A stretch of 64,000 nt of DNA from Proteus columbae (GTDB taxonomy: Bacteria > Pseudomonadota > Gammaproteobacteria > Enterobacterales > Enterobacteriaceae). Position numbers and translations under genes: made by a program. The stretch's first letter is position 1; each line of letters opens with the position of its first letter. The stretch is from the NCBI RefSeq assembly GCF_009914335.1, contig NZ_CP043925.1, positions 1,364,001 to 1,428,000 on the forward strand, given 5' to 3'. This document shows positions 32,590 through 42,216 of the stretch, one piece after another. The notes beneath the pieces were generated by a model. It did not search any database, was not told the origin of the DNA, and was given only the letters and a program-made list of their open reading frames with translations.

Positions 32590-33192
32590 ATGGCTAAAAG
32601 ACCAGATTGGGAGGCCATCGAGTCGGTTTACCGAGCTGGCGTGATGTCACTCCGAGAAATAGCTTCACAGCATGGCATATCTGAAGGGGCTATACGCAAG
32701 AGAGCTAAGAAAGATGATTGGTCGAGAGATCTTAACGCAAAGATAAAATCTCGTGCTGATGATTTGGTACGCAAAGAAGAAGTACGCAAGCAGGTACGCA
32801 CAGAAACAACATTATCTGAGCGCGTACTTATTGAGGCTACGGCTGAGGTTATTGCTAATGTTCGTATGGAACACAGGGGCGATATACGGCGAGCGCGAGA
32901 ACTGGCTAACGTCTTGTTTGATGAGCTGAGTACAGAGTGCGCAGATGTGCCTGCCTTGAGTAAGTTGGGCGACCTGATGTTTAATCCTGGCGATAACGGT
33001 CGCGACAAACTCAATGAAATTTATCACTCAATTATCTCCCTGCCTGAGCGTGTTAAATCAGCAAAAGCACTTAGTGAAACACTTAAGAACTTAATTGGAC
33101 TTGAGCGTCAGGCATATGGCCTTGATGACGTTCAGCCGAATAAGACGGCTAGCCAACTATCAGATTTAATGGACGACCTATCTAAGGAATAA
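32590..33192 (+). CDS. Terminase small subunit
   Basis: The 200-residue protein begins MAKRPDWEAIESVYRAGVMSLREIASQHGISEGAIRKRAKKDDW, a helix-turn-helix start typical of small terminases that recognise phage DNA. A helical oligomerisation region follows. GAGGA lies 7 nt before the ATG at 32590, making it better than the ATG at 32584. The large subunit follows by 2 bp. Confidence 0.85.
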   Translation: MAKRPDWEAIESVYRAGVMSLREIASQHGISEGAIRKRAKKDDWSRDLNAKIKSRADDLVRKEEVRKQVRTETTLSERVLIEATAEVIANVRMEHRGDIRRARELANVLFDELSTECADVPALSKLGDLMFNPGDNGRDKLNEIYHSIISLPERVKSAKALSETLKNLIGLERQAYGLDDVQPNKTASQLSDLMDDLSKE

Positions 33193-33194
33193 TC

Positions 33195-34679
33195 ATGAAG
33201 CCAGAACATCTTGCATTATTAAGAGATAAGCTCTGGCGATTGAACCATCTCTACTGGATAACCAATAAAGAAGGTAAACCAGTTCGATTTAAAATGACGC
33301 CTGAGCAGCTTGAATACTTCGAAGGAATGCACACGCGAAACATTATCCTTAAAGCACGTCAGCTTGGCTTCACGACTGAGGTCTGCATTATCCAATTGGA
33401 TGCAGCGCTATTTGAGGCGGCTAAATGTGCATTGATAGCCCACACGCTAAACGATGCTAAGCGACTATTCAGGGAAAAGATAAAATACGCTTACGAAAAA
33501 CTACCTGATGAAATTAAGGCTGCAAATCCCGCGAGTAATGATGCGTCTGGTGAATTGGTGTTTAGCAAAGGCGGGTCACTTTATATCAGCACATCATTTC
33601 GTGGCGGCACACTCCGATATTTGCACGTTTCTGAGTTCGGCAAGATATGCGCTAAGTATCCAGAGAAAGCTCGTGAGATTGTCACTGGTGCATTTGAGGC
33701 GGTATCAAGCGATTGTTTCACGACAATTGAAAGTATAGCAGAAGGTCGAGCAGGTTATTTCTTCGATTATTGTCAGTCTGCTGAGAAAGCGCAAATTCAG
33801 AGCAAGGCTCTCTCTAACCTAGACTGGAAATTCTTTTTCTTCTCATGGTGGAAGAATCCTGAATACTCCATTGATCTTGTGGAACAATTACCGCAACGAT
33901 TAGTTGACTACTTCGATGAAATATCAAGTAAACATGGCGTTCAATTAAACGAGCGTCAGAAAGCATGGTATTACGCCAAAGAGAAAACACTCGGCGACGA
34001 TATGAAGCGGGAATATCCGTCAATACCGTCTGAAGCATTTCAGCAATCTGTTGAAGGCGCTTACTATGCCAAGCAATTCCGCTTCCTGTACGAAAATAAA
34101 CGCATTGGCACACTTCCTGATAACTCGCATCTACCGGTTCATACGTACTGGGATATCGGTGTGGGGGACTCAACATCAATCTGGTTTATCCGTGAAGTAG
34201 GCGAAGAGTTTCATGTCATAGACCATTACTCAAATAGTGGTGAAGGCCTGCGACACTACATGAAAGTGCTGAAAGACAAAGGCTACACATATGCAAGTCA
34301 CAATGGCCCTCATGATATCGATAACCGTGAGTTTGGTTCTGATGCGAAATCTCGGCGTGAATTAGCGCGTGAAGGGTACGAAATCGACGGACAAATTTAC
34401 TCAATCCGATTTGACGTAGTGCCGAAACTTTCCATTGATGAGGGTATCGAGGCTGTGCGTGAAATCCTGCCACTTTGCGTGTTCGATGAGCACAAATGTA
34501 GTGAAGGTATTGCTCACCTTGAAGCGTACCGCAAAGAGTGGGATGACAAGCGAGGGTGCTGGAAAGATAAGCCACTTCATGATTACACATCTCATGATGC
34601 TGACGGATTTAGGTATTTTGCAGTGAGTCGAAGAAATACTAAACGGTTGACTAAGAAAATAGAATTTAACTGGAACTAA
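33195..34679 (+). CDS. Terminase large subunit
   Basis: The 494-residue DNA-packaging motor. The ATPase part shows the adenine-binding and Walker A region (IILKARQLGFTTEVC), Walker B with catalytic Glu (LHVSEFGK) and the coupling motif (TIESIAEG). The nuclease part shows acidic residues in YWDIGVGDSTSIWF and later IDEGIEAVRE. It threads DNA into the portal using ATP. Confidence 0.92.
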   Translation: MKPEHLALLRDKLWRLNHLYWITNKEGKPVRFKMTPEQLEYFEGMHTRNIILKARQLGFTTEVCIIQLDAALFEAAKCALIAHTLNDAKRLFREKIKYAYEKLPDEIKAANPASNDASGELVFSKGGSLYISTSFRGGTLRYLHVSEFGKICAKYPEKAREIVTGAFEAVSSDCFTTIESIAEGRAGYFFDYCQSAEKAQIQSKALSNLDWKFFFFSWWKNPEYSIDLVEQLPQRLVDYFDEISSKHGVQLNERQKAWYYAKEKTLGDDMKREYPSIPSEAFQQSVEGAYYAKQFRFLYENKRIGTLPDNSHLPVHTYWDIGVGDSTSIWFIREVGEEFHVIDHYSNSGEGLRHYMKVLKDKGYTYASHNGPHDIDNREFGSDAKSRRELAREGYEIDGQIYSIRFDVVPKLSIDEGIEAVREILPLCVFDEHKCSEGIAHLEAYRKEWDDKRGCWKDKPLHDYTSHDADGFRYFAVSRRNTKRLTKKIEFNWN

Positions 34680-34680
34680 C

Positions 34681-36063
34681 ATGAATACAAACGTTGATTA
34701 TAAGCATCCAGCTTACAATGAGTTTTTGCCTGAATGGGACATGATTGGCGATTGTGTTGATGGCGAACGAGTTGTTAAAAGTAAGAAAGAGAAATACCTC
34801 CCTCATCCGGCAGATAACAAAGATGAAGATGATAAGGGTAATGAGCGTTATAAGCGCTATTTAGCTAGAGCATCCTTTCTGAATGCCACGGGTAGGACAC
34901 TTAGTGGTTTACTTGGTATTGCTTTCAGTAAGCCAGTAAAGATTAGTGTTAGCGGTGGTGTCGAGTATTTAGAAACTGACATAGACGGTCAAGGCCAGCC
35001 ACTAACCCAAATGATAAGGGATGCGTTATCGCAAAACTTACAGCGTGGTCGAGCTGGTCTATTAAGTGATTTTAGCGGAGCAGGGATTCAGTCAGAAGCT
35101 AATAAGGGACGCCCTTATGTTCGATTGTTCACAGCAAAAGAAATCATCAACTGGCGTGTAACGAATGGGAAAACATCCCTCGTTGTCCTCAAATATCAAG
35201 AGCCAGTAGATACAGATGATTTTGAACTGCAAATGCAGAATAACTGGATTGAATTAAGGCTTATTAATGATGTCGCTCATTCTCGTCGTTGGTATGAAGA
35301 TGGAGACATAAAGGTTACAGATTGGGTTGTATTGAGTGATGCGATTGGCAGTCCATTAAATGAGTTGCCATGGTCATGGATTGGCTCAATGAATAATGAT
35401 CACACTCCTGATTCTCCACCTCTTGCTGATATAGCATACGTGAATATCAAACATTATCAGGCTGAGGCTGATATAGCAGAATCGGCACATACTGTCGGTC
35501 AACCAATGGTTGCATTAACAGGTCTTACAGATGACTGGGTTGAGAAACATATGTCTGATGGATTTACTGTTGGCTCCCGTAAAGGGGTATTGCTACCACA
35601 AGGTGGTGACATGAAGTTTGCACAGCCCGAAGATAGAAATATTCAAATCACTCTAGCTGAACGTAGAGAGAAGCAAATGGCAATGCTAGGCGCTAAGTTA
35701 GTTGAACGAGGAACGTCAGCAAGAACTGCTACACAGGCACAGGATGAGGCACAAACAGATAATTCAGTGCTGTCATTGTGTGCGGGTAATGTTGAGCAAG
35801 CATTTAACCGAGCACTTGATTTTTGTATCCAGTTTGCGGGTGGTGGCGAAGCGTCAATACAACTGAATAAAGTTTATGATATAGCTAAGCTAGATTCACC
35901 AACGATTACAGCGTTATTGGTTGCGTTGCAATCAGGATCTATGCGATTGATTGATTTTGTTAAGTACTTGCAAAGTATCAATATCATTTCTCAAGACGAG
36001 AGGGCTGAGGATGTTGTTGATGAACTGGAATTAACGAGAGGGGCAAATATGTTGGGAGTGTGA
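34681..36063 (+). CDS. Portal protein (DUF4055 family)
   Basis: The 460-residue product (MNTNVDYKHPAYNEFLPEWD...) belongs by pattern to the DUF4055 portal family. Supporting segments are LARASFLNATGRTLSGLLGIAFSKP, RPYVRLFTAKEIINWR and AHTVGQPMVALTG. Portals form the dodecamer through which DNA enters. Its place between terminase and head morphogenesis genes agrees. Confidence 0.88.
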   Translation: MNTNVDYKHPAYNEFLPEWDMIGDCVDGERVVKSKKEKYLPHPADNKDEDDKGNERYKRYLARASFLNATGRTLSGLLGIAFSKPVKISVSGGVEYLETDIDGQGQPLTQMIRDALSQNLQRGRAGLLSDFSGAGIQSEANKGRPYVRLFTAKEIINWRVTNGKTSLVVLKYQEPVDTDDFELQMQNNWIELRLINDVAHSRRWYEDGDIKVTDWVVLSDAIGSPLNELPWSWIGSMNNDHTPDSPPLADIAYVNIKHYQAEADIAESAHTVGQPMVALTGLTDDWVEKHMSDGFTVGSRKGVLLPQGGDMKFAQPEDRNIQITLAERREKQMAMLGAKLVERGTSARTATQAQDEAQTDNSVLSLCAGNVEQAFNRALDFCIQFAGGGEASIQLNKVYDIAKLDSPTITALLVALQSGSMRLIDFVKYLQSINIISQDERAEDVVDELELTRGANMLGV

Positions 36064-36065
36064 CT

Positions 36066-37127
36066 ATGCAACCGAGCATCATCCTTGACAACGCATTAAT
36101 GATACAGGTCATGCTGGAAAGGTTGAAGTCATCAACAGCAGATACTCGTGATTTAGTGTTGGATATTCGTGCCACTGTGGCATCTGCGCTGTCTACCTTC
36201 TCAGGTGATATTTCCTCTATAAGTAAAGCAAAATCAATCGCGCTTGCATTAAAAAAATCACTAAAGCCAGTTCTCTCTAGTCATTCTGGAAAATTGCTTG
36301 ATGAAGCCATCAGTGTTGCCATTGTTATGGCAGATGCCGAATATCGAGGTTTTAACTCACTTCTAGAAGGTATTAAACCTGCCAATTATGAGAAAGTGCG
36401 TAAAGATGTACAAAACATTCCCATGAACCTGACGGGATGGAGTGGTTCGTTATTCCTAGAAAAGTTTATTGAATCTTGGGCTGATACATCCATTCAACAG
36501 GTAGAAAATCAGGCACTGATATCACTATCATCTGGTGGTGATGTGTCTGATCTGCAATCAACGATTAACGGGACGTCAGTTGAACCTCTAATCATCGCAT
36601 CGTCGGTAGTCGGTAGGATTGCTAGGGGCTTTCAGATGATATCCAGAACCTCTTTACAGCATGCGCACAGTATAGGGGCAATGGATTTTTACAAAGAGAA
36701 TCCTGATCTGATTAAGTATGAAGAGTTCAGCGCAATACTGGACAATAAAACATCATCAGTATGTAGATCATTATCCGGTAATCGCTATCCATTAGGAGAA
36801 GGCCCCAAACCTCCTCTTCATCCTAATTGCCGTAGTCGATTACTTCCAGTTTTAGATGAGAAATACATAAACTTAATTACAACAGATTATGTCGGTAATT
36901 CTGAATGGGGTGAAGAGTCTTATTACGAGTGGCTTTATCGCCAACCAGCGAACAGGCAGGACATTGTATTAGGTAAGACTAGGGCACAGTTGTTTCGTGA
37001 TGGTGGATTACCACCTGATAAATTCGCAAAGTTACAGCTCGATAAATACTTTAAGCCAATAACGCTTAAGGAACTTCAACGGATCATACCTGAAGCTTTT
37101 AATAAAGCAGGTATCGACCTCAAATGA
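36066..37127 (+). CDS. Phage head morphogenesis protein (Mu F / SPP1 gp7 type)
   Basis: The 353-residue protein carries the minor-head-protein signature CRSLSGNRYPLGEGPKPPLHPNCRSRLLPV, with the HPNCRS motif near residue 255. GGGAG precedes the ATG at 36066, and the frame overlaps the portal stop if read from GTG 36060. It is a minor capsid component thought to help portal incorporation. Confidence 0.85.
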   Translation: MQPSIILDNALMIQVMLERLKSSTADTRDLVLDIRATVASALSTFSGDISSISKAKSIALALKKSLKPVLSSHSGKLLDEAISVAIVMADAEYRGFNSLLEGIKPANYEKVRKDVQNIPMNLTGWSGSLFLEKFIESWADTSIQQVENQALISLSSGGDVSDLQSTINGTSVEPLIIASSVVGRIARGFQMISRTSLQHAHSIGAMDFYKENPDLIKYEEFSAILDNKTSSVCRSLSGNRYPLGEGPKPPLHPNCRSRLLPVLDEKYINLITTDYVGNSEWGEESYYEWLYRQPANRQDIVLGKTRAQLFRDGGLPPDKFAKLQLDKYFKPITLKELQRIIPEAFNKAGIDLK

Positions 37128-37147
37128 CCCACTTCGGTGGGTTTTTT
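37128..37147 (+). terminator. Terminator inside the head operon
   Basis: CCCAC-TTCG-GTGGG followed by six T, directly after the head morphogenesis stop. Confidence 0.85.
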
Positions 37148-37193
37148 ATTATTCGCAGTTAGAGACTGCACCATCTAAACCAGAGGTTTTACG

Positions 37194-37880
37194 ATGTTTA
37201 AATACCTATTAACAAAAGAAGAATTTGATGCATTAACTGATGATAAAAAGGTTTTGTATAAAGAAGTCGGTGGAAATTACCAACTTCAAATCGAAGGTAT
37301 GCCAGAAATTCCAGATGTGTCAGGGCTTCAAAAGAAGGTTGATGAATTACTTTCTGAGAAAAAAGCAGAGCAAGAAAAGCGCCGACAAGCCGAAGATGCA
37401 GCGAAGAAAGCGGCTGAAGAGCAGGCTCGTAAAAATGGTGATATTGAATCACTAGAAAAAAGTTGGGCTGAAAAGTTAAAGGCGCGTGAAAGTGAGCTAT
37501 TAGCACAGCTACAGGAAAAAGACGCGAGCCTACACACACTATTGGTTGATAACGTCGCACAAACGTTGGCTACAAAGCTTGCTGGTGATGCTGCACCGTT
37601 AATTATCCCGCACATTAAATCTCGATTATCAGTAGAGGACGGTAAAACGCGAGTAGTTGACGCTAATGGGCATCCTTCAGCATTCACTATTGATGATTTA
37701 GAAAAAGAATTTCGTAATAACCAGTTATTTGCTCCGGTAATTATCGGTAGCAAAGCCACCGGAACCGGAGGGGAAGGCGGCAAAGGGAAATCACCAGCCG
37801 GAGGCAGTGATAAACCCAAAAGCGCAAATCCATTAGTTGATAGCGCACGTGAAATCATTGCTAATATCCCAGAGGATTAA
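37194..37880 (+). CDS. Scaffold-like head protein
   Basis: The 228-residue protein has a long charged coiled coil (residues 45-115, EKKAEQEKRRQAEDAAKKAA...), a short globular part and a Gly/Lys/Ser-rich tail. This matches phage scaffold proteins that guide capsid assembly and are then removed. It lies directly upstream of the major capsid gene, the standard place. Assignment rests on architecture and position. Confidence 0.78.
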   Translation: MFKYLLTKEEFDALTDDKKVLYKEVGGNYQLQIEGMPEIPDVSGLQKKVDELLSEKKAEQEKRRQAEDAAKKAAEEQARKNGDIESLEKSWAEKLKARESELLAQLQEKDASLHTLLVDNVAQTLATKLAGDAAPLIIPHIKSRLSVEDGKTRVVDANGHPSAFTIDDLEKEFRNNQLFAPVIIGSKATGTGGEGGKGKSPAGGSDKPKSANPLVDSAREIIANIPED

Positions 37881-37885
37881 TTTAT

Positions 37886-38836
37886 ATGTCTTTACATATT
37901 TTTCAAAAACAAGTATCGCTAGCAGCAACAGAATTAGTTGCTCAAGCTGTCCGTCAGTTTAACGAAGCATCTGGCGGCGCTTTAGTTATCGGTGATGGTG
38001 ATCATATCGGTGACTACATTGAGCAAACATCATGGCAGTTACTTGGCGGGCTGGCTCAGCGACGTAACGCTTATGGCTCAGGCAATCTAACGCCGCAAGA
38101 ATTGGGTCAAATCCTTGACCGTATGATTAAGGTTGATGGTCGTATTGGTCCTGTATCTGTTACCCCAACGATGATGAAGCGACTAGGTAAAGATGTGTCA
38201 GAAGCGGCCGCGGTAGTTGCTGCTCAATCAGCAGAAGCCATGTTGCAAGATTACCTTAATACTGCTGGTGCAGCATTGAAAGCAGCTATTTCTGGTAATA
38301 CAACGGCAGTTACTGTTGGCGGAGAAACGCCATCATTAAGAGGTTTGAATAAGGCCACACGTCCATTCGGCGATGCTTATTCACGCATTGTCGCTTGGTT
38401 AATGGATGGTGCAACGTTCAACGACTTTATGGATGAGACACTAACCAACGCGAATAACCTGTTCCAAATTGGTAACGTCGCCATTAAACAAGATAACCTT
38501 GGTCGTCGTTTTGTTATCTCTGATATTCCCGCTTTGTCAGATGCAGACAAACAGCATTCGTTAGGTTTGGTTACTGGCGCCGCAGCGATTCAAACATCGC
38601 CATTGATCATGAAGGCTCAGGATGTGTTAGGTCAAGAAAATATTAAGGCACTAATGCAAGGTGAGTATGACTTTACTATTGGTCTGCGTGGTTATCAGTG
38701 GAGTAAAGATAGTATCAAATCACCCACTAACGCACAGATTGAAACGGTAGCTAATTGGAAGCAGATTGCTACTGATATTAAAGATACCGCTGGCGTTATG
38801 GTTTCATTTGGCAAGAATACTAGTGTTGGAGGGTAA
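37886..38836 (+). CDS. Major capsid protein
   Basis: A 316-residue product (MSLHIFQKQVSLAATELVAQ...) with codons richer in G/C than nearby genes, as usual for highly expressed capsid genes. LLGGLAQRRNAYGSGNL and GNVAIKQDNLGRRFVISDIPAL are typical of major head proteins of this portal class. It probably has the HK97 fold (inference). It follows scaffold by 5 bp. Confidence 0.85.
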   Translation: MSLHIFQKQVSLAATELVAQAVRQFNEASGGALVIGDGDHIGDYIEQTSWQLLGGLAQRRNAYGSGNLTPQELGQILDRMIKVDGRIGPVSVTPTMMKRLGKDVSEAAAVVAAQSAEAMLQDYLNTAGAALKAAISGNTTAVTVGGETPSLRGLNKATRPFGDAYSRIVAWLMDGATFNDFMDETLTNANNLFQIGNVAIKQDNLGRRFVISDIPALSDADKQHSLGLVTGAAAIQTSPLIMKAQDVLGQENIKALMQGEYDFTIGLRGYQWSKDSIKSPTNAQIETVANWKQIATDIKDTAGVMVSFGKNTSVGG

Positions 38837-38842
38837 TGCGAG

Positions 38843-38862
38843 GGGGCAGTAGCCCCTTATTT
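38843..38862 (+). terminator. Hairpin after the capsid gene
   Basis: GGGGC-AGTA-GCCCC followed by TTATTTAT. Possible attenuator limiting downstream expression after the abundant capsid transcript. Confidence 0.5.
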
Positions 38863-38879
38863 ATCCATGAGGAGTGATC

Positions 38880-39257
38880 ATGTCTATTGTGATTACGGTT
38901 GAGCAAGTTAATGAGCAATTAGAGGTGATGGGGTTTGAGGCAACAAGCCTTGTTATAAGCTCTGCCATATCTATTGTGGATACTATTGATACTTGCCTTG
39001 ATAACGCAGGATATTCAGATGCAGTTGTTACTTTAATTAAGCTGTATTCGGTTATCCTCATATTATCATCTGCTGATGTTAGAAAAATATCCTCAGAGCA
39101 CGCACCTTCTGGCGCTTCTGTTTCATATCAGTATTTTGCTGATGGTAGAAAAACATTGTTAAAAACGCTGTCTTCTCTGGACCCCTCTGGATGTACCGAT
39201 AGCTTACCTATTGAACGACCTGTTGGCATTGTTCAGTTTGATGTGGTTCGGGGGTGA
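38880..39257 (+). CDS. Head-tail connector-like protein
   Basis: This 125-residue protein (MSIVITVEQVNEQLEVMGFE...) is largely helical, with DGRKTLLKTLSSLDPSGCTDSLP near the end. It is the first gene after the capsid, where the connector (gp6/gp15-like, DUF7370 type) is normally found. GGAG precedes the ATG at 38880. Family assignment is by pattern and place. Confidence 0.7.
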   Translation: MSIVITVEQVNEQLEVMGFEATSLVISSAISIVDTIDTCLDNAGYSDAVVTLIKLYSVILILSSADVRKISSEHAPSGASVSYQYFADGRKTLLKTLSSLDPSGCTDSLPIERPVGIVQFDVVRG

Positions 39258-39258
39258 T

Positions 39259-39600
39259 ATGGGGAAAATCCTGCGACGATTTTGCAAGGGGTGGGCAACC
39301 ATTTGGAAAATTACAGGTAAAGATGGTTACGGTAAACCCATATTTTCAGAGCCAATTCATATCCGATGTGATTACGGAAGTAGTTTTAAAGATGGTAGAA
39401 AAACCATTGGCACTGAAATAATCATTAAGAATGTTATTTGGACTGAGTATAGCGAAGCAACTCAAGAAGACTATATCGCCATTGGCAAACATGAAGATAG
39501 AGATCCATTTTTGCATGGTGCTAGTAGGATTAAGTCTATCGATAGAGACCGAGATATTAATGGTGGTCTAGATGATTACACATTAACGACGGCGGTATAA
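39259..39600 (+). CDS. Head-tail joining protein
   Basis: A 113-residue beta-rich product (MGKILRRFCKGWATIWKITG...) with LTTAV at the end. It lies between the connector and the HK97 gp10-like gene, where head-closure (stopper) proteins are encoded. No strong sequence signature; position is the main evidence. Confidence 0.65.
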   Translation: MGKILRRFCKGWATIWKITGKDGYGKPIFSEPIHIRCDYGSSFKDGRKTIGTEIIIKNVIWTEYSEATQEDYIAIGKHEDRDPFLHGASRIKSIDRDRDINGGLDDYTLTTAV

Positions 39601-39602
39601 CT

Positions 39603-39971
39603 ATGGGAGCAAAAGTAAAAGGAATAGGTAATGCGATATCTAACTTAAACTCTCTGGTTGGAAGTATAGCATCAAAAAAGATAGCTCGAGCCATGCATAG
39701 AGCGCTAGATATTGGTGGTAGGCAAGCTGCTATATACACACCCATTGACACTAAAACGCTCATTAACTCACAATTTAGAGATGTAAAAGTAAAAGGCACA
39801 CTATTTACTAGTCGCGTTGGTTATTCTGCTTCGTATGCTGTTTTCGTTCATGATCCTAATGTTAATCAAAGTTTCCGTAGACCTACCGCTAAGAAAGAAT
39901 TCCTCCTGAAAGGATTTGAGGAAACGAAACAAATGATTGATAAGGCTGTTGCTGAGGAGTTTAAGATATGA
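39603..39971 (+). CDS. HK97 gp10-like tail-completion protein
   Basis: The 122-residue protein (MGAKVKGIGNAISNLNSLVG...) has AMHRALDIGGRQAAIYTPIDTKTL and RVGYSASYAVFVHD. That pattern is typical of HK97 gp10 proteins that help join head and tail. Its stop overlaps the next start. Confidence 0.82.
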   Translation: MGAKVKGIGNAISNLNSLVGSIASKKIARAMHRALDIGGRQAAIYTPIDTKTLINSQFRDVKVKGTLFTSRVGYSASYAVFVHDPNVNQSFRRPTAKKEFLLKGFEETKQMIDKAVAEEFKI

Positions 39972-40339
39972 CGACCTTTGAGCGACTGAAAAACTATTTT
40001 TCTGAATCAGGTTTATCAGATGGTCTCATTAAGCAGGATTATATTTGGAATGAAAAAGAAGGTAATGATTCGGACTCATACATCGTATTTCAGCAACAAA
40101 ATGGAACTGGACGTATAGATGATCTAAGTGGTGATGATTTTTTTACCATCTCACTCATATCTGGTAAGGCGTGGATTGAGTTTATTGTTCAGCGAGCTAA
40201 CGAAATACTGGAGTATGTAAGGTGTCACTCTAGAAGCCATGACATTGGTTTCATTATCAATACATCTGGTTTTGTTAATCCAATTCAAACAACAGAAGGC
40301 AGGTTTATCATCCCACTTTCTTTCCGCTGTACATCTTAA
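39968..40339 (+). CDS. Tail terminator protein
   Basis: A 123-residue protein (MTTFERLKNYFSESGLSDGL...) with IVFQQQNGTGRIDDLSGDDFF and a C-terminal EGRFIIPLSFRC. It lies before the major tail protein, the place of lambda U-like tail terminators, and resembles phage tail-termination proteins in size and pattern. Confidence 0.78.
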   Translation: MTTFERLKNYFSESGLSDGLIKQDYIWNEKEGNDSDSYIVFQQQNGTGRIDDLSGDDFFTISLISGKAWIEFIVQRANEILEYVRCHSRSHDIGFIINTSGFVNPIQTTEGRFIIPLSFRCTS

Positions 40340-40356
40340 ATTAAACACATCTCAAC

Positions 40357-40379
40357 AGGTCGCTTATGCGGCCTTTTTT
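40357..40379 (+). terminator. Terminator before the tail-tube gene
   Basis: AGGTCGC-TTAT-GCGGCCT with a T-run. One G-T pair in a 7-bp stem. Confidence 0.75.
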
Positions 40380-40403
40380 ATTTGCAAATAAAGAGGTTAT
40401 AAC

Positions 40404-41159
40404 ATGGCACAATGCCCTGAAGATAAAGGCCTAGTGATGGGTAACGCAGGTATTCTGCGCATTGCAAAAGGCTGTTCAAATCAATCACCATCTCAGATTC
40501 AATTTTTGCGACTAGGTGCATTAACAAGTAAATCGACAGACTTCGGTATGGAAACTGTCACGTCCAATGCCGATGATACAAAAGGCTTAGCAGAATCTAT
40601 CGTCACTGGCGCTGACGTAACTATCAGTTTCGATGGTGAGCTCAAAAAAGCAGGTGTTGCAGGTTCAACTTCTGCTTTCGACATCGCTAAAGAGATTCTT
40701 GATGAAATTAAGGCTGGTCGTCAGCCTTCATATTGGGTTCAGCTCGACATGAAAGGCGACGGTAGTGATGTTATTCAGGGATACATGACCTTCACATCAT
40801 GGTCAATGGAATTTCCAACAAAAGAAATCTCCACTTACTCAGGTGAACTGAAAGTTGCTGATGCAGAAACGGTTGAATGGCTACAAGAAGAAATCGTTGT
40901 TGAAAGTGTCGCAGTCGAACCAGCTACTCTGTCTGTAAAAGTGGGTGAAACTAAGACATTTACTGTCAAATTTACACCAACCGATGCAACTAACAAAAAC
41001 TACACCGCTGTGAGCGATAAGACAAACTTTGCAACAGTTACCCAACTTGCGAATGTGGTTACTGTACGTGGTATTGCCGAAGGTACCGCAAACGTTACTG
41101 TCAAATCCGAAGATGGTAGTAAAACAGCCAAATGCGTGGTTACTGTTACCGCTGCTTAA
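40404..41159 (+). CDS. Major tail-tube protein with C-terminal Ig-like domain
   Basis: Residues 1-165 form the tail-tube domain (MAQCPEDKGLVMGNAGILRI..., later GYMTFTSWSMEFPTKEISTYSGEL). Residues 168-251 are a bacterial Ig-like Big_2 domain (VAVEPATLSVKVGETKTFTV...ANVTVKSEDGSKTAK). Such surface decoration on tail tubes is known from lambda gpV and may bind cell surfaces weakly. Total 251 aa. Confidence 0.88.
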   Translation: MAQCPEDKGLVMGNAGILRIAKGCSNQSPSQIQFLRLGALTSKSTDFGMETVTSNADDTKGLAESIVTGADVTISFDGELKKAGVAGSTSAFDIAKEILDEIKAGRQPSYWVQLDMKGDGSDVIQGYMTFTSWSMEFPTKEISTYSGELKVADAETVEWLQEEIVVESVAVEPATLSVKVGETKTFTVKFTPTDATNKNYTAVSDKTNFATVTQLANVVTVRGIAEGTANVTVKSEDGSKTAKCVVTVTAA

Positions 41160-41208
41160 TATTACAAAGGGTGCTTTCAAGTGCCCTTGATAATATTCAG
41201 GAGGGGTT

Positions 41209-41901
41209 ATGACGCCTATTTTAGACATCGGTGAGATGGTTATCTCTACTGATAAAAAGGATTACTTATTTAGACCATCGTTCATCAATATGACAAGAAT
41301 TGGTGAGCCTAAACAGATTGTGAACGCATACGGTCAATTAAATGGCACAGAGGTGCAAGAGTTAATTACACGCGCCGTAATGAGTTACAGTGTTATCCCC
41401 GATTGGTTAATAAAAGCGATTAGCAAGCCAACATACGGGCGCAATATTTTGCAAACTGCAATGATAGTAATGCAGGCGTGCTGTGATAATGATTGCTCTG
41501 AAATTATTGGTGAATGGAAATCAGGTAAGCGCGGTATCGTCTATAAAAACGGCAAGATGCCAATCGCTGACATTATCGTCATTGCCAGAGAATTATTCAC
41601 TCATGGAATTATTGGTAAAGCTAAGATCCGCAAACTGCAACGTAACGAAGGCAAAAGCGAATTCTCTGATAAGTTCATGGCAATTGATTACATCAGTTCT
41701 GCCCGTGCTCATTTTGGAATGAATCGTGATGAAGCCGAACAGTTAACCATGACTGAATTTCAGATGATGCTCAGGGCTAAATACCCTGATGAGAAAGGAT
41801 TTACTAAAGAAGAATATGACAACATCATGAAGCAAGATGATAAGCGCAATGATGAGCTGATCAGTGGTAAGCGTAGATTGGTTAGTAGGAAGAGAGGATA
41901 A
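41209..41901 (+). CDS. DUF6246-like tail protein
   Basis: The 230-residue product (MTPILDIGEMVISTDKKDYL...) resembles DUF6246 proteins found between the tail-tube and tail-chaperone genes of Proteus and Providencia phages. GGAGGGG precedes the ATG. A role in tail assembly is likely from position. Confidence 0.7.
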   Translation: MTPILDIGEMVISTDKKDYLFRPSFINMTRIGEPKQIVNAYGQLNGTEVQELITRAVMSYSVIPDWLIKAISKPTYGRNILQTAMIVMQACCDNDCSEIIGEWKSGKRGIVYKNGKMPIADIIVIARELFTHGIIGKAKIRKLQRNEGKSEFSDKFMAIDYISSARAHFGMNRDEAEQLTMTEFQMMLRAKYPDEKGFTKEEYDNIMKQDDKRNDELISGKRRLVSRKRG

Positions 41902-41902
41902 C

Positions 41903-41925
41903 AAGGGCATCCGTGCCCTTTGTTA
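41903..41925. terminator. Terminator, copy 1 of a repeated hairpin
   Basis: AAGGGCA-TCCG-TGCCCTT with flanking AACA and TGTT. An identical copy stands at 44808. It separates convergent transcripts (tail gene and the DUF4236 gene). Confidence 0.8.
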
Positions 41926-42201
41926 TTTTAAGAAACTATAAATAACTAAAAAAAGCACAATATAAATAAAGAAGCTAATTAATCTTTCTAGCTTAGTTTT
42001 GGGTTTTCTATTCGTCTTTCCTGATAGTTTTGTCGAGTAGGATAATCCTGTCCCTGGTAAGCCAAATGTAGCCTTTGTTCCATTTTTACCAATATTAATT
42101 GTTGATCCTCTTTTCCCAATAGAAGTGCTAACTCCAGTCTTTCCTACATTAATGTGAATACCGGGAGCAATTTTAATTCTCTTTCTAAATTTAAATCCCA
42201 T
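41923..42201 (-). CDS. DUF4236 membrane-anchored protein
   Basis: The N-terminal 55 residues (MGFKFRKRIKIAPGIHINVG..., with VGKTGVSTSIGKRGSTINIG, GTKATFGLPGTGLSYS) are a clear DUF4236 domain. The C-terminal part is one transmembrane helix (LISFFIYIVLFLVIYSFL). The function is unknown. It is read against the tail operon with the 99-residue gene upstream, so it is probably an independently expressed accessory pair. Confidence 0.85.
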   Translation of the reverse strand: MGFKFRKRIKIAPGIHINVGKTGVSTSIGKRGSTINIGKNGTKATFGLPGTGLSYSTKLSGKTNRKPKTKLERLISFFIYIVLFLVIYSFLK

Positions 42202-42216
42202 GATAGCCTCTTGTGG

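Noticed and set aside
40881..41228. Minus-strand 115-residue frame over the tail-tube Ig domain
   Set aside because: Shadow of the Big_2 domain sequence.
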